64,000 bases of DNA from Parapedobacter sp964498395 (GCA_964498395.1 CAZCHE010000005.1:186001-250000); one strand, 5' to 3'; counted from the stretch's first letter, positions 35,425 through 44,384 are shown. Made by a program: numbers and translations. Notes: generated from the sequence alone by a model not told the origin.

Positions 35425-36441
35425 TTAATTATTTTGTGTTAAAAGTGCTTTATATTCCGGTAATATCGATTTGAATCGTGCGACCACTTTCGCCAATGGC
35501 TCATTTGCGTTTCCACCCGCAGCATTGCGATGTCCACCACCATTGAAGTATTTTTTGCATACCTCATTGCAGGGAAAGTTGCCGACCGAGCGTAGAGAGA
35601 GTTTCACTTGCTCCGTTCGGTCTATGATCAATGCGGCAAGCTTCATGCCACTGATGGACAGGGCGTAATTGACCAAGCCCTCGGTGTCGCCCGTATTGAT
35701 TTGAAAACGTATAAGATCCTCACGCGAAATGCTGAACAGCGCGGTATGGTATTCATGCAATACTTCAAGCCTATTCAGTAAACAAAAACCGAGAAACTTC
35801 AATCGGTTTTCCGAATAGCTGTTGTATATCTGCTCGTGTATCTCCCAATTTTTTGCACCCAAGGCAATCAGATCAGCCACAATGAGGTGAACCGAAGAGG
35901 TAGTGGTTTGAAAACGGAAGGAACCCGTATCGGTCATGATGCCGGTATACAAGCAGGTAGCGATATCGGGAGTGATGGCTTGGTGGTCATCCATCACATT
36001 GACGATGAAATCATATACCATTTGCGCAGATGCTGCAGAGTTGCTATCCCAATGCCGATAATCGTCAAAGCCTTCCGGATCCAAGTGGTGATCTATCATC
36101 ACTTTGATACCGGGGGCCGTCCGTACCGCTTGTTCCATGGCATTGATGCGTGCCAATCCGTTGAAGTCTAGACAAAAAATCACGTTGGCCGCTGCGATAA
36201 GCTCATCGTTTGCCTGCACATCTTCCGTATAAATCCTGACCTCCTGCCTGCCGGGCAACCAGTCCAGAAAGGCCGGGAAATCAGACGGTACGATCAATTG
36301 TACGGAATGCCCCTTGGCTTTCAGCCAATGGTAAATCGCCAACGAGGAGCCTAATGCGTCTCCATCGGGCTTATGGTGCGTGGTGACAACGATATGCTGC
36401 GGTTCGGTAAGTTTTTCCTTAAACGCTTCGGGTGTAAACAT
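35425..36441 (-). CDS. nrnA: DHH-family phosphoesterase (NrnA-type nanoRNase / pAp phosphatase)
   Basis: 338 residues. The DHH motifs are visible: HHKPDGDALGSS (about 23-34), CLDFNG and MIDHHLDPEGF; so is the C-terminal DHHA1 motif FNGGGHRNAAGG. NrnA proteins degrade 2-5-base RNAs and dephosphorylate pAp. The frame extends to 36462, but the ATG at 36441 (MFTPEAFKEKL) is the better start. It forms a two-gene unit with the FKBP lipoprotein. Confidence 0.9.
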   Translation of the reverse strand: MFTPEAFKEKLTEPQHIVVTTHHKPDGDALGSSLAIYHWLKAKGHSVQLIVPSDFPAFLDWLPGRQEVRIYTEDVQANDELIAAANVIFCLDFNGLARINAMEQAVRTAPGIKVMIDHHLDPEGFDDYRHWDSNSAASAQMVYDFIVNVMDDHQAITPDIATCLYTGIMTDTGSFRFQTTTSSVHLIVADLIALGAKNWEIHEQIYNSYSENRLKFLGFCLLNRLEVLHEYHTALFSISREDLIRFQINTGDTEGLVNYALSISGMKLAALIIDRTEQVKLSLRSVGNFPCNEVCKKYFNGGGHRNAAGGNANEPLAKVVARFKSILPEYKALLTQNN

Positions 36442-36512
36442 TCGCCTATTAAAAGTGTGCAAACCTACTATAAAAATTTGTTAATTGGAAATAAACGTGA
36501 TGGCATCCTTGG

Positions 36513-36570
36513 GGGGCTGCGTCGCGCCGTTCCCGCGCTTATGGCCGCAGCCATCCCGGATGGGGAGGCA
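36513..36570 (+). repeat. short dispersed repeat, copy 1
   Basis: GGGCTGCGTCGCGCCGTTCC, then CGC, then GCCGCAGCCATCCC. The outer arms (GGCTGC / GCAGCC) form an inverted repeat. Related copies lie at 37266-37310 and 38086-38140, all within 1.6 kb around the HigBA genes. Confidence 0.6.
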
Positions 36571-36603
36571 CAAAGTAATAGCAAATCGAAATACGAGTAA
36601 TTT

Positions 36604-36633
36604 TTTGTAATCCCAACAAAATACTTATCTTTG
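36604..36633 (+). promoter_or_regulatory. Promoter of higBA
   Basis: TTTG (36604-36607), 18 nt, then TATCTTTG (36626-36633): a full Bacteroidota promoter. Transcription would start near 36640, so the toxin must start at 36658, not at the earlier frame-open position. Confidence 0.75.
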
Positions 36634-36657
36634 GCGTTAGTAACTCAATGCGTTATC

Positions 36658-36939
36658 ATGATCAAGTCTTTTGGCAATAAACAAACGGAAAAGATATATC
36701 AAGGTGAGCGCATTGCAAAACTGCCTTTGGAGATACAAAGGATCGGATTAAGGAAACTGATTATGCTTGATCAGTCTCAGGATATCAAGGATTTGACAAT
36801 TCCACCATCCAATCGATTGGAAAAACTGAAAGGTAACATGAAGGCATATCACAGCATAAGAATAAATGATCAATGGCGCATTATCTTTAAGTGGATAGAT
36901 AATAACGCTTTTGATGTAGAAATTATTGATTACCATTAA
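36658..36939 (+). CDS. higB: HigB-type toxin (RelE/ParE superfamily)
   Basis: 93 residues. MIKSFGNKQTEKIYQGE, NRLEKLKGNMKAYHSIRIND and WRIIFKW are the hallmark HigB/RelE motifs. HigB is a ribosome-dependent mRNA interferase. The start at 36658 is supported by the promoter and by the conserved MIKSF beginning. The antitoxin gene follows after 17 bases, the toxin-first order typical of hig modules. Confidence 0.93.
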   Translation: MIKSFGNKQTEKIYQGERIAKLPLEIQRIGLRKLIMLDQSQDIKDLTIPPSNRLEKLKGNMKAYHSIRINDQWRIIFKWIDNNAFDVEIIDYH

Positions 36940-36956
36940 ACGGAAAGGATTAAACG

Positions 36957-37253
36957 ATGGAAAGATTACCCAATATACATCCCGGTGAAATATTGAATGA
37001 AGAGTTTTTGCTTCCCATGAACATCACTCCATACCGTTTGGCAAAGGATACCGGCATACCTCAAACCCGCGTATCCCAAATCATAAAGGGCCACCGTCGG
37101 ATCACTGCGGATACAGCCATACGGCTTAGCCGCTTTTTTGGCAATTCCGTGAAATTTTGGCTCGGCATCCAGGATGACTACGATATCCGTACAACGTTGG
37201 ATGAAAAGAAAGAAGAGTTTGAGCATATTAAGCAAGTAGTGTTTGCAGAGTAA
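36957..37253 (+). CDS. higA: HigA-type antitoxin
   Basis: 98 residues. It has the classic HigA pattern: HPGEILNEEFLLPMNITPYR, an XRE helix-turn-helix (RLAKDTGIPQTRVSQIIKGH), then RRITADTAIRLSRFFGNSVK and FWLGIQDDYD. It neutralises HigB and represses the operon. The sequence is intact. Confidence 0.94.
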   Translation: MERLPNIHPGEILNEEFLLPMNITPYRLAKDTGIPQTRVSQIIKGHRRITADTAIRLSRFFGNSVKFWLGIQDDYDIRTTLDEKKEEFEHIKQVVFAE

Positions 37254-37265
37254 GGATTTGTTGCA

Positions 37266-37310
37266 TCACATCGCCCTGCACCCGTGGGCTGTAGTCATCC
37301 CCTTTGGGAG
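37266..37310 (+). repeat. short dispersed repeat, copy 2 (diverged)
   Basis: CATCGCCCTGCACCCGTGGG, then CTGTAGTCATCCCCTTTGGG, aligns with the copies at 36513 and 38086 but has lost part of the left arm. Confidence 0.5.
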
Positions 37311-37389
37311 AGACTTCAAACTATCTTGATGTTTTTGGATGAGGCAAGATAATACAAAGGTATTATGAAAGTTAATACGGTATATATGA

Positions 37390-37908
37390 TTAGTTTAGTC
37401 CCATCGCAGTATTTAAACTTTCGATGATCTTCGCTTCCTCATTGTATCCATCAGTTGATAACCTACGCAATGGAAGGCCAATGATTTCCAAAATATGATT
37501 CTTCTTATTATCCCTTTCCCGTTGCAACTCATTGTCGTGGAACGAAATACCATCCACCTCGATGGCAAGGACAGGCGTTTTATCGATCTTGTTATACAAA
37601 AGGAAATCAATCCTTGAATTATTCCTGATGAACTGGATTTCATCTAAGGAGAATGGTTGAAAATTCCGAATAAGGTCTCTAAGTCGATATTCTCTGACCA
37701 TATCAATAGATGAGAATCGGAGGTTGTTCAATAATATTTTCTCCTTTAACAGTTTGTGAATAATAATCTCTGCGGCAGATCCATTCAGATGCTTGTTGGA
37801 AGAAAGAAATGATCCTTTGTATTCAAACTTCAGAGATGTTTTGTTCTTTAAGTATATTATGAAAGGATAGTTCATTATAATCCGAATATAAGCATTTTTG
37901 CCATACAT
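37390..37908 (-). CDS. DUF2726/endonuclease-like small protein, possible C-terminal remnant
   Basis: 172 residues, AT-rich coding. The C-terminal half has the pattern RIDFLLYNKIDKTPVLAIEV, then DGISFHDNELQRERDNKKN and GLPLRRLSTDG. This resembles DUF2726-like PD-(D/E)XK-fold domains (D...I-E-V-D core, conserved His, RDxxK, GLPLLR). In many genomes this domain is the tail of a large helicase or ATPase, absent here, so this may be a fragment or a stand-alone nuclease-like protein. An alternative ATG is at 37875. It stands alone between two repeat copies and next to tRNA-Ser, suggesting acquired DNA. Confidence 0.6.
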   Translation of the reverse strand: MYGKNAYIRIIMNYPFIIYLKNKTSLKFEYKGSFLSSNKHLNGSAAEIIIHKLLKEKILLNNLRFSSIDMVREYRLRDLIRNFQPFSLDEIQFIRNNSRIDFLLYNKIDKTPVLAIEVDGISFHDNELQRERDNKKNHILEIIGLPLRRLSTDGYNEEAKIIESLNTAMGLN

Positions 37909-38085
37909 GAGAGTTTTAACAAATTACTAATATCAGATAGGTTGTGAACCGATGAGTCCACCGACAACAATCTATATTATGAAAATGGAATTTATTGAAC
38001 ACCCAAAATGCTTGGTTTATTGTCTTATCACCATTTGAAAATGAAAGAAAAAGGATTGCCGATATACCAGCGGATGGGGGAGGGA

Positions 38086-38140
38086 TTGGCTGCGTCGCAC
38101 TGTTCCCGCACACTTGGGCAGCAGCCATCCCTTTGGGATT
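38086..38140 (+). repeat. short dispersed repeat, copy 3
   Basis: GGCTGCGTCGCACTGTTCCC, then GCACACTTGGGC and AGCAGCCATCCC. It is collinear with the copy at 36513. It continues into CTTTGGG-rich sequence resembling the end of copy 2. Confidence 0.6.
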
Positions 38141-38180
38141 ACCTCGCTCCGCTCGGTTTTCCCTTTGGGGGGAGGCTTTA

Positions 38181-38298
38181 CCCAACATGAAGCCATTCGC
38201 CACGCTCATATGCTTTTTCCGTTTTCTACTTTTGCTCAAGCAAGCTCGCAAAAGCCTAAAAACAGAAAAACCCGACTTTCGTCGGGCTTCATGTTGGG
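38181..38298. repeat. 14-bp perfect inverted repeat around the tRNA-Ser terminator
   Basis: CCCAACATGAAGCC (38181-38194) is the exact reverse complement of 38285-38298. The right arm overlaps the tRNA-Ser terminator stem. The 90 bases between the arms have no convincing gene. The surrounding 393-base gap (37909-38301) otherwise holds only repeat copy 3. Confidence 0.6.
38266..38288 (-). terminator. Terminator of tRNA-Ser
   Basis: On the minus strand CCCGAC-GAAA-GTCGGG followed by TTTTT: a tight GNRA-loop hairpin with U-tract, 16 bases past the tRNA. Confidence 0.9.
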
Positions 38299-38301
38299 CG
38301 G

Positions 38302-38388
38302 CGGTGAGGGAGGGATTCGAACCCTCGGTACCGTTTCCAGTACGACAGTTTAGCAAACTGTTCCTTTCGGCCACTCAGGCACCTCACC
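38302..38388 (-). tRNA. tRNA-Ser (anticodon GCT)
   Basis: 87 nt on the minus strand, with the long variable arm typical of tRNA-Ser. Acceptor GGTGAGG / CCTCACC; anticodon stem ACAGT / ACTGT with loop TTGCTAA (anticodon GCT); T-arm with GGTTCGAATCC. CCA is not encoded. Confidence 0.96.
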
Positions 38389-38400
38389 GTTTTGCGACTG

Positions 38401-38408
38401 CAAACCTA
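38401..38408 (-). promoter_or_regulatory. -7 promoter element of tRNA-Ser
   Basis: TAGGTTTG on the minus strand, 12 bases upstream of the tRNA 5' end. Confidence 0.55.
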
Positions 38409-38486
38409 CTACAAAAAAACGAATTTAGGAAAACTTGAAACTGAAAAAAATCAATTCTTTTTTGGGTAGAAAAACAACTTTTTATG

Positions 38487-40634
38487 TTATTGACGGTCAA
38501 TATTTTGTGATGGGATCGCGTCACTTTTTTGTCCGCTGCTCGTTTTCTTTCCAGCATCATAGTCGATGCGGACGTGGTAGATGCTCTTGAGCATATCCTT
38601 GAATATTTCACTGATATAAGTGATATCCTTTAACGTGATGTTGCTGTTAATCAATTGCTTTTGACTGAGCTTTGACTCGATGATTTTATCGACCAAATCG
38701 TTGATGCTTTGTGCATCCGGTTCTTTGAGGCTCCTTGATGCGGCCTCAACCGAATCAGCCATCATCAGCACGGCCGTTTCACGGGAAAACGGAATGGGGC
38801 CGGGGTAATGGAACATTTCTTCGTCCACGAATTTTTCGGGGAATGACTTGATATACGATTGGTAAAAGTAATCGACCCGCGTGGTACCGTGGTGCGTACG
38901 GATAAAGTCAACGATCACTTCCGGCAGGCGGTGCTTCCTGGCAAGCTCGACGCCTTTTGCCACATGGGAAATGATGATTTGCGCACTTTGCTCAAATGAA
39001 AGCCCGTCGTGGGGGTTATATCCCTTGGTTTGGTTCTCAATGAAGTACTGCGGGTTTGACATTTTGCCGATATCGTGATACAAGGCACCCGCCCGTACGA
39101 GCAGCGTATTACCACCGATTTTATAGATGGCCGCTTCCGCCAGATTAGCTACCTGCATGGAATGCTGAAATGTGCCGGGGGCTTTGTATGATAACTCTCT
39201 CAATAAACGAGAATTACTGTTCGTGAGTTCCATCAGCGTTACATCCGATATGATTCCAAATACCCGTTCAAAGGCATAGATAAGCGGATAAGCCAGAAGC
39301 GTAAGAAGTACGCTAAAGACAAACGGCGCAATGTCAGACCAGTAGATGTTACCGAAAGACCCATCTCGCATCAACCCCATGCCCAAATAGGCCACCAAAT
39401 AGGTGCCTAGGATGATGGCTGAAGAAATGAGGAATTGTTCGCGCTTCACCAACGTCTTGATACTGTAGATGGCCACCATACCCGTCGAGAATTGCAAAAA
39501 GACAAATTCGAAGCTATTCGGCACGAAAAATGCCGCCAGTACCACCATCAGTAAATGGATGTTTAACGCCAAGCGGGTATCAAATAAAATCCGTATGATG
39601 ACGGGTACGATACAGTAGGGAATGTAATATAGATTGGGCAGCTTGATCGTAATAGCCCATGATAATACAAGCAACATACCGGTGATGACGATAAGGATGA
39701 GGAAAATCAACCGGTTATTGTGGTAAATATCCTTTCTGAACAGGTATATGAATACAAAAAGAAGGGAAACGACTAGTGCCACGATCAAAAATTGTCCCAA
39801 TATCACCAATACGCTGTTGCCACCGATGCGTGATTCCTCTTCATAGGCTTTTCGCAGGGATTCAATTCGTTGGTATATTTCATTGTTGATGGTTGTTCCA
39901 TTGGCCACGATGAGTTCGCCTCGCTGTACCATGCCCCTGGTTAGGGATATGCTGGATAATGCGTCTTCCTCAAGCTTGGCGGTAAGCGGTTCGTTGTATA
40001 TATAATTTACCGTGATATAGTTGCCCAATAGTTCAATTAACCATTCCTTTTGCTTGATCGCCTGTCTACTATTTACCGCTTTGGCAATATATTCCTTGGC
40101 AGATTCTACCGTATGCACCGCTGCGGTGTTGCTCTGCGTCGCCACGTTATCCGTCAGCAAGGTAAAGTTGTAATGGGTTTGTTCACCCTGAAACTTATTG
40201 TTTAACGCGATTATCCCGCGCTTATAAATGTCTGTCAGCACCTGTTTGCCGAGCTGTTCATAGGCACCCATGTTTTCGCCCAGCGTATCTAGTCCGGCGG
40301 TTTGCCACCGTTCGGGCAAGTCGGTTTCAAACTGTGTCGTTTGCTGCTCGGCGGTCAACAGGTTCGTGCCATAGATTGGGTGTACGGACTTAAGAACATT
40401 TTCACGGTCTTTATCTAATTCGGCTTGCGTTTTTAATACGGCAAAGTTATAGGGAGATATGAGGTCTTCATGCATCCATATCCTGCCTTTTTCAAATTCA
40501 TACCTGAAGCGGGGTTGCTTTGGCAGGAATACCGTGATCAAGATGATACTGGATAATATCATTCCATACTTAAACAGATATTCGTATTTCCCGCCTTTCC
40601 CTACCGATTGGTATTTGATCTTTAGTCTAGCCAC
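38487..40634 (-). CDS. 7TM receptor-HD hydrolase (PgpH-like cyclic-di-AMP phosphodiesterase)
   Basis: About 715 residues from a GTG at 40634. The order is: an N-terminal membrane helix (MILSSIILITVFLP), a large extracytoplasmic 7TMR-HDED domain, seven membrane helices, then an HD domain. The HD domain shows HSMQVANLAEAAIY, ALYHDIGKMSNP, ISHVAKGVELARKHRLPEVI and RTHHGTTRVDYFY. PgpH proteins hydrolyse cyclic-di-AMP. The frame extends to ATG 40742, but a full promoter (TTG, 20 nt, TACGTTTG at 40652-40659) lies inside that extension. The GTG at 40634 places the first helix at the usual distance, so the long N-terminus is likely false. Confidence 0.9.
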   Translation of the reverse strand: MARLKIKYQSVGKGGKYEYLFKYGMILSSIILITVFLPKQPRFRYEFEKGRIWMHEDLISPYNFAVLKTQAELDKDRENVLKSVHPIYGTNLLTAEQQTTQFETDLPERWQTAGLDTLGENMGAYEQLGKQVLTDIYKRGIIALNNKFQGEQTHYNFTLLTDNVATQSNTAAVHTVESAKEYIAKAVNSRQAIKQKEWLIELLGNYITVNYIYNEPLTAKLEEDALSSISLTRGMVQRGELIVANGTTINNEIYQRIESLRKAYEEESRIGGNSVLVILGQFLIVALVVSLLFVFIYLFRKDIYHNNRLIFLILIVITGMLLVLSWAITIKLPNLYYIPYCIVPVIIRILFDTRLALNIHLLMVVLAAFFVPNSFEFVFLQFSTGMVAIYSIKTLVKREQFLISSAIILGTYLVAYLGMGLMRDGSFGNIYWSDIAPFVFSVLLTLLAYPLIYAFERVFGIISDVTLMELTNSNSRLLRELSYKAPGTFQHSMQVANLAEAAIYKIGGNTLLVRAGALYHDIGKMSNPQYFIENQTKGYNPHDGLSFEQSAQIIISHVAKGVELARKHRLPEVIVDFIRTHHGTTRVDYFYQSYIKSFPEKFVDEEMFHYPGPIPFSRETAVLMMADSVEAASRSLKEPDAQSINDLVDKIIESKLSQKQLINSNITLKDITYISEIFKDMLKSIYHVRIDYDAGKKTSSGQKSDAIPSQNIDRQ

Positions 40635-40651
40635 TTTGCCGTATTTTACTC

Positions 40652-40682
40652 CAAACGTAGTAAAAAATCCATTGCTTATCAA
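40652..40682 (-). promoter_or_regulatory. Promoter of the 7TM-HD gene
   Basis: On the minus strand TTG (40680-40682), 20 nt, TACGTTTG (40652-40659). It supports the GTG start at 40634. Confidence 0.6.
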
Positions 40683-40843
40683 GAATCGAGCGGGAAGAAC
40701 CAAGAAGTCGGCGTCGACAACATAACCATTCCGAAAATTCATTCCCGTTTTCCAAAAAGGGATTTAATGATAAGTTGAATTGCATTTAACAATCAATTCG
40801 TATTGAGGTGGTAATTTTTGCCCATGAAAAAAAACGTTATATC

Positions 40844-41053
40844 ATGACAAAATCCAGTATCGAGATTACCGATCAGGCGTATCTCATTAAATTGCAAAAG
40901 ACCGAGTTTGAATACCCATTGGTCCGGAAATGGCTAAGCAACTTGCTCAACGGTAGTTTTCAACAGGGAACGACCGCTGTGGACGACGATGAGCTGATCA
41001 ATAAATATTCCCCCGAGCTAGGAGAGCGCTTCGACTTTCTGGCGGATAAATAA
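40844..41053 (+). CDS. Small conserved-looking hypothetical protein
   Basis: 69 residues (MTKSSIEITDQAYLIKLQKT ... GERFDFLADK), soluble, acidic C-terminus. No domain is recognised. An earlier in-frame codon (40808) exists, but ATG 40844 is preferred. It lies between the divergent 7TM-HD gene and rpe; a near-consensus TA...TTTTG element at 40812-40820 precedes it. Codon use and a sensible start-to-stop frame favour a real gene, function unknown. Confidence 0.6.
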   Translation: MTKSSIEITDQAYLIKLQKTEFEYPLVRKWLSNLLNGSFQQGTTAVDDDELINKYSPELGERFDFLADK

Positions 41054-41100
41054 CCTACGACTATTTTGGCGGTTTATTGGGCGAGCAAGGGGTAATTTAC

Positions 41101-41108
41101 TAACTTTG
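41101..41108 (+). promoter_or_regulatory. -7 promoter element of rpe
   Basis: TAACTTTG, an exact TAnnTTTG match 13 bases before the rpe ATG, with TTG (41077-41079) 21 nt upstream. The leader would be very short. Confidence 0.5.
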
Positions 41109-41121
41109 TCAAAAAAAAGCC

Positions 41122-41802
41122 ATGCCCAAACGTAAGCACCTCGTCGCCCCATCGTTGCTATCAGCAGATTTCGCCCATTTACATGATGATATCGTGATGG
41201 TTAATCAAAGTGAGGCTGATTGGTTCCACATCGACATCATGGACGGCGTGTTTGTGCCAAATATCTCGTTTGGTTTCCCCGTATTGGCTTCGATTGCACA
41301 TTATGCCAGAAAACCATTGGATGTCCATTTGATGATTGTGGAGCCCGACCGATATATTAAGGCATTTAAAGAAGCGGGTGCGGCCAATATTAGCGTGCAT
41401 GTCGAAGCGTGCACACACCTCCATCGGACCATCCATGCTATCAAGGAATTAGGGTGTTCGGCAGGAGTGGCGGTCAACCCGCACACCCCGGTATCCCAGC
41501 TACACGAAATCATCGAAGATGTGGACATGGTATGCCTAATGTCTGTCAATCCCGGTTTCGGTGGGCAGAAATTCATTGAAGGCACCTATCGGAAGATAAG
41601 AGAGCTTCGCGACCTAGCGGCGGGTCGGAATGACAATTTGCTCATTGAAATTGATGGTGGCGTGAGTAGCCATAATGCATTGAGTTTATTGAAAGCTGGA
41701 GCAGACGTATTGGTAGCGGGTAATTTCGTTTTCGCTGCTAATGACCCCATCCATGCCGTTGCTGAACTTAAGCGCATCAGCCCAGACCTGATTTCCGTTT
41801 GA
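41122..41802 (+). CDS. rpe: Ribulose-phosphate 3-epimerase
   Basis: Interconverts ribulose 5-phosphate and xylulose 5-phosphate in the pentose phosphate pathway. The 226-residue TIM barrel has its motifs in order: APSLLSADF, FHIDIMDGVFVPN, LDVHLMI, MSVNPGFGGQKFI and EIDGGVS. The metal-binding His and the catalytic Asp residues are present. Monocistronic. Confidence 0.97.
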   Translation: MPKRKHLVAPSLLSADFAHLHDDIVMVNQSEADWFHIDIMDGVFVPNISFGFPVLASIAHYARKPLDVHLMIVEPDRYIKAFKEAGAANISVHVEACTHLHRTIHAIKELGCSAGVAVNPHTPVSQLHEIIEDVDMVCLMSVNPGFGGQKFIEGTYRKIRELRDLAAGRNDNLLIEIDGGVSSHNALSLLKAGADVLVAGNFVFAANDPIHAVAELKRISPDLISV

Positions 41803-42002
41803 TCGAAGGTGCCTTCTCCCCCTGAGATGGTTTAGGGAGTCGGTATTTTTCCACCCTTATTTGTTTAGAATATTTCCAAATTAAACGAATGGATTGCGCC
41901 TAATCGTTGCAACACGTTTTTTTTGTAAATTCGCATCAATTTTAAAAATGGCCTTCAGGCTATTTTTTCGTATCATGATAACCCAACAAGTTAAAACGAT
42001 AG

Positions 42003-44267
42003 ATGGCATTTGATATTGACATGATAAAAAAGGCTTACGCCCAGTACGCCGAGCGGATCACAGCCGCACGCCAAGTGGTAAATAAGCCTTTGACATTGAC
42101 CGAGAAAATTTTATATGCCCATTTGTGGGATGGCAATGCAACCCAAGCGTACGAGCGCGGTGTTTCGTATGTTGATTTTGCCCCGGACCGCGTGGCGATG
42201 CAGGACGCTACGGCCCAGATGGCACTGTTGCAGTTCATGCAAGCCGGAAGGGCAAAGGTGGCGGTTCCCTCCACCGTCCATTGTGACCACCTCATTCGCG
42301 CTAAAGAAGGTGCGGAGAAAGATTTGGCGGTAGCGACTACCGAAAGTAAAGAAGTTTTTGACTTCCTTGCATCGGTGTCCAATAAATATGGCATTGGCTT
42401 TTGGAAACCCGGTGCGGGTATTATCCACCAGGTCGTGCTGGAAAACTATGCGTTCCCCGGCGGGATGATGATCGGCACAGACTCCCATACGGTTAATGCC
42501 GGTGGGCTTGGAATGTTGGCCATCGGTGTGGGCGGTGCAGACGCATGCGATGTAATGGCTGGGCTTCCTTGGGAGTTGAAATTCCCCAAATTGATCGGGG
42601 TAAAACTGACAGGTAAACTCAATGGCTGGACCGCACCGAAAGACGTGATATTGAAAGTGGCGGGTATCCTTACCGTAAAAGGTGGTACCGGCTGCATTGT
42701 GGAATATTTCGGCGAGGGGGCGCAGGCCTTATCGTGTACAGGAAAGGGTACCATCTGTAACATGGGTGCTGAAATCGGGGCTACGACCTCTACGTTTGGC
42801 TACGATGAGTCGATGGAGCGTTACCTGCGGGCTACAAATCGCGCAGATGTGGCTGACGCGGCTAATGCGGTTAAAGAACACTTAACGGCTGATCCAGCGG
42901 TATACGCAGCACCGGAAAAATACTTCGACCAAGTTATTGAGATTAATCTTTCTGAACTAGAGCCCCATCTGAATGGTCCGTTTACACCAGATTTGGCTAC
43001 CCCGGTGTCAAAGATGAAAGAGGAAGCCGGCAAGAACGGGTGGCCGCTTAAAGTGGAGTGGGGGTTGATCGGGTCGTGTACCAATTCTTCTTACGAAGAT
43101 TTGTCGCGGGCAGCGTCGATTGCGAAGCAAGCCGTAGACAAAGGTTTGGTCACGAAGGCGGAATTTGGCATCAATCCGGGTTCGGAACAAGTGCGTTACA
43201 CTGCCGAACGCGATGGATTACTGGATACATTTACCGATTTAGACGCCACGATTTTCACCAATGCGTGTGGGCCGTGTATCGGTATGTGGGCCCGTGTGGG
43301 TGCAGAACGCGCGGAAAAAAACACCATCGTACATTCATTCAACCGGAATTTTGCCAAGCGTGCTGATGGCAATCCCAATACCTATGCATTTGTGGCTTCT
43401 CCTGAGTTAGTTGCCGCGATCGCGATTGCCGGAGATTTGTCGTTTAATCCGATTACGGACACCTTGGTTAATCATAAAGGAGAAGCGGTCAAATTGGATC
43501 CACCTTCGGGAGATGAATTGCCACAAAAAGGGTTTGATGTGGAGGATCCGGGATACCAAGCACCTGCCGAAGACGGCAGCAATGTAGTTGTCGCGGTGTC
43601 GCCGACATCCGACCGTTTACAATTGCTTGATCCGTTTGCGCCTTGGGAAGGTACGGACCTCAAAGGGCTGAAGCTCTTGATCAAAGCCAAAGGCAAGTGT
43701 ACCACAGACCATATCTCCATGGCGGGGCCATGGCTCAAGTATCGTGGGCACTTGGATAATATTTCCAATAACCTGCTCATCGGCGCGGTCAATTATTTCA
43801 ATGAAAAAACCGATGCTGTTAAAAACCAATTGACCGGTGAATACGGCCCGGTTCCAGCGACGCAGCGGACGTATAAGGCAGCCGGTTTGGGATCTATCGT
43901 AGTAGGCGACGAAAACTACGGAGAAGGTTCATCACGCGAGCATGCGGCAATGGAGCCTCGGCATTTAGGTGTGCGTGCGGTGCTGGTTAAGTCATTTGCC
44001 CGTATCCACGAAACGAACCTGAAGAAGCAGGGGATGCTGGGATTGACTTTCGCCAATAAGGAGGATTACAATAAAATCTTAGAAGACGATACCATTGATA
44101 TCTTAGGCCTCACCGAATTTGCACCGAATAGGCCGCTGACGTTGGTGTTGCATCATGCCGACGGAACGACGGACGAAATCATCGTCAACCATAGCTATAA
44201 CGAGCAACAGATCGGCTGGTTTAAGGCCGGTGGTGCATTAAACATCATCCGCCAGGGCCAAGCCTAG
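42003..44267 (+). CDS. acnA: Aconitate hydratase (mitochondrial-type aconitase)
   Basis: Isomerises citrate to isocitrate with a [4Fe-4S] cluster. The 754-residue length and order of motifs fit the mitochondrial-like aconitase of Bacteroidota rather than E. coli AcnB. Cluster ligands are visible in IGSCTNSSYED and TNACGPCIGMWAR; the domain 4 motif GDENYGEGSSREHAA is present. Monocistronic with a strong terminator. The symbol is used loosely; acn would do as well. Confidence 0.95.
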   Translation: MAFDIDMIKKAYAQYAERITAARQVVNKPLTLTEKILYAHLWDGNATQAYERGVSYVDFAPDRVAMQDATAQMALLQFMQAGRAKVAVPSTVHCDHLIRAKEGAEKDLAVATTESKEVFDFLASVSNKYGIGFWKPGAGIIHQVVLENYAFPGGMMIGTDSHTVNAGGLGMLAIGVGGADACDVMAGLPWELKFPKLIGVKLTGKLNGWTAPKDVILKVAGILTVKGGTGCIVEYFGEGAQALSCTGKGTICNMGAEIGATTSTFGYDESMERYLRATNRADVADAANAVKEHLTADPAVYAAPEKYFDQVIEINLSELEPHLNGPFTPDLATPVSKMKEEAGKNGWPLKVEWGLIGSCTNSSYEDLSRAASIAKQAVDKGLVTKAEFGINPGSEQVRYTAERDGLLDTFTDLDATIFTNACGPCIGMWARVGAERAEKNTIVHSFNRNFAKRADGNPNTYAFVASPELVAAIAIAGDLSFNPITDTLVNHKGEAVKLDPPSGDELPQKGFDVEDPGYQAPAEDGSNVVVAVSPTSDRLQLLDPFAPWEGTDLKGLKLLIKAKGKCTTDHISMAGPWLKYRGHLDNISNNLLIGAVNYFNEKTDAVKNQLTGEYGPVPATQRTYKAAGLGSIVVGDENYGEGSSREHAAMEPRHLGVRAVLVKSFARIHETNLKKQGMLGLTFANKEDYNKILEDDTIDILGLTEFAPNRPLTLVLHHADGTTDEIIVNHSYNEQQIGWFKAGGALNIIRQGQA

Positions 44268-44299
44268 GGGCGTGGGTTTTCACTAACTAAACTAAGCGG

Positions 44300-44332
44300 A
44301 AGCTGTCCGGAGTCATTCGGGCAGCTTTTTTT
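44300..44332 (+). terminator. Terminator of the aconitase gene
   Basis: A 10-bp stem (AAGCTGTCCG / CGGGCAGCTT, one G-T pair) with an 8-base loop and seven T, 32 bases past the stop. Confidence 0.88.
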
Positions 44333-44384
44333 ATGAGGCTGTCTCAAAATATAACACCCAGGTTAAAATATCCTCCCAAAACTA

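Noticed and set aside
37916..38374. 152-codon frame on the minus strand
   Set aside because: It runs through most of tRNA-Ser, its terminator and a repeat copy; its sequence is the translation of these features.
44334..44350. TGAGGCTGTCTCAAAAT, resembling ends of some insertion sequences
   Set aside because: Only one end-like word, no transposase, no partner end; it sits between a terminator and the lepA promoter.
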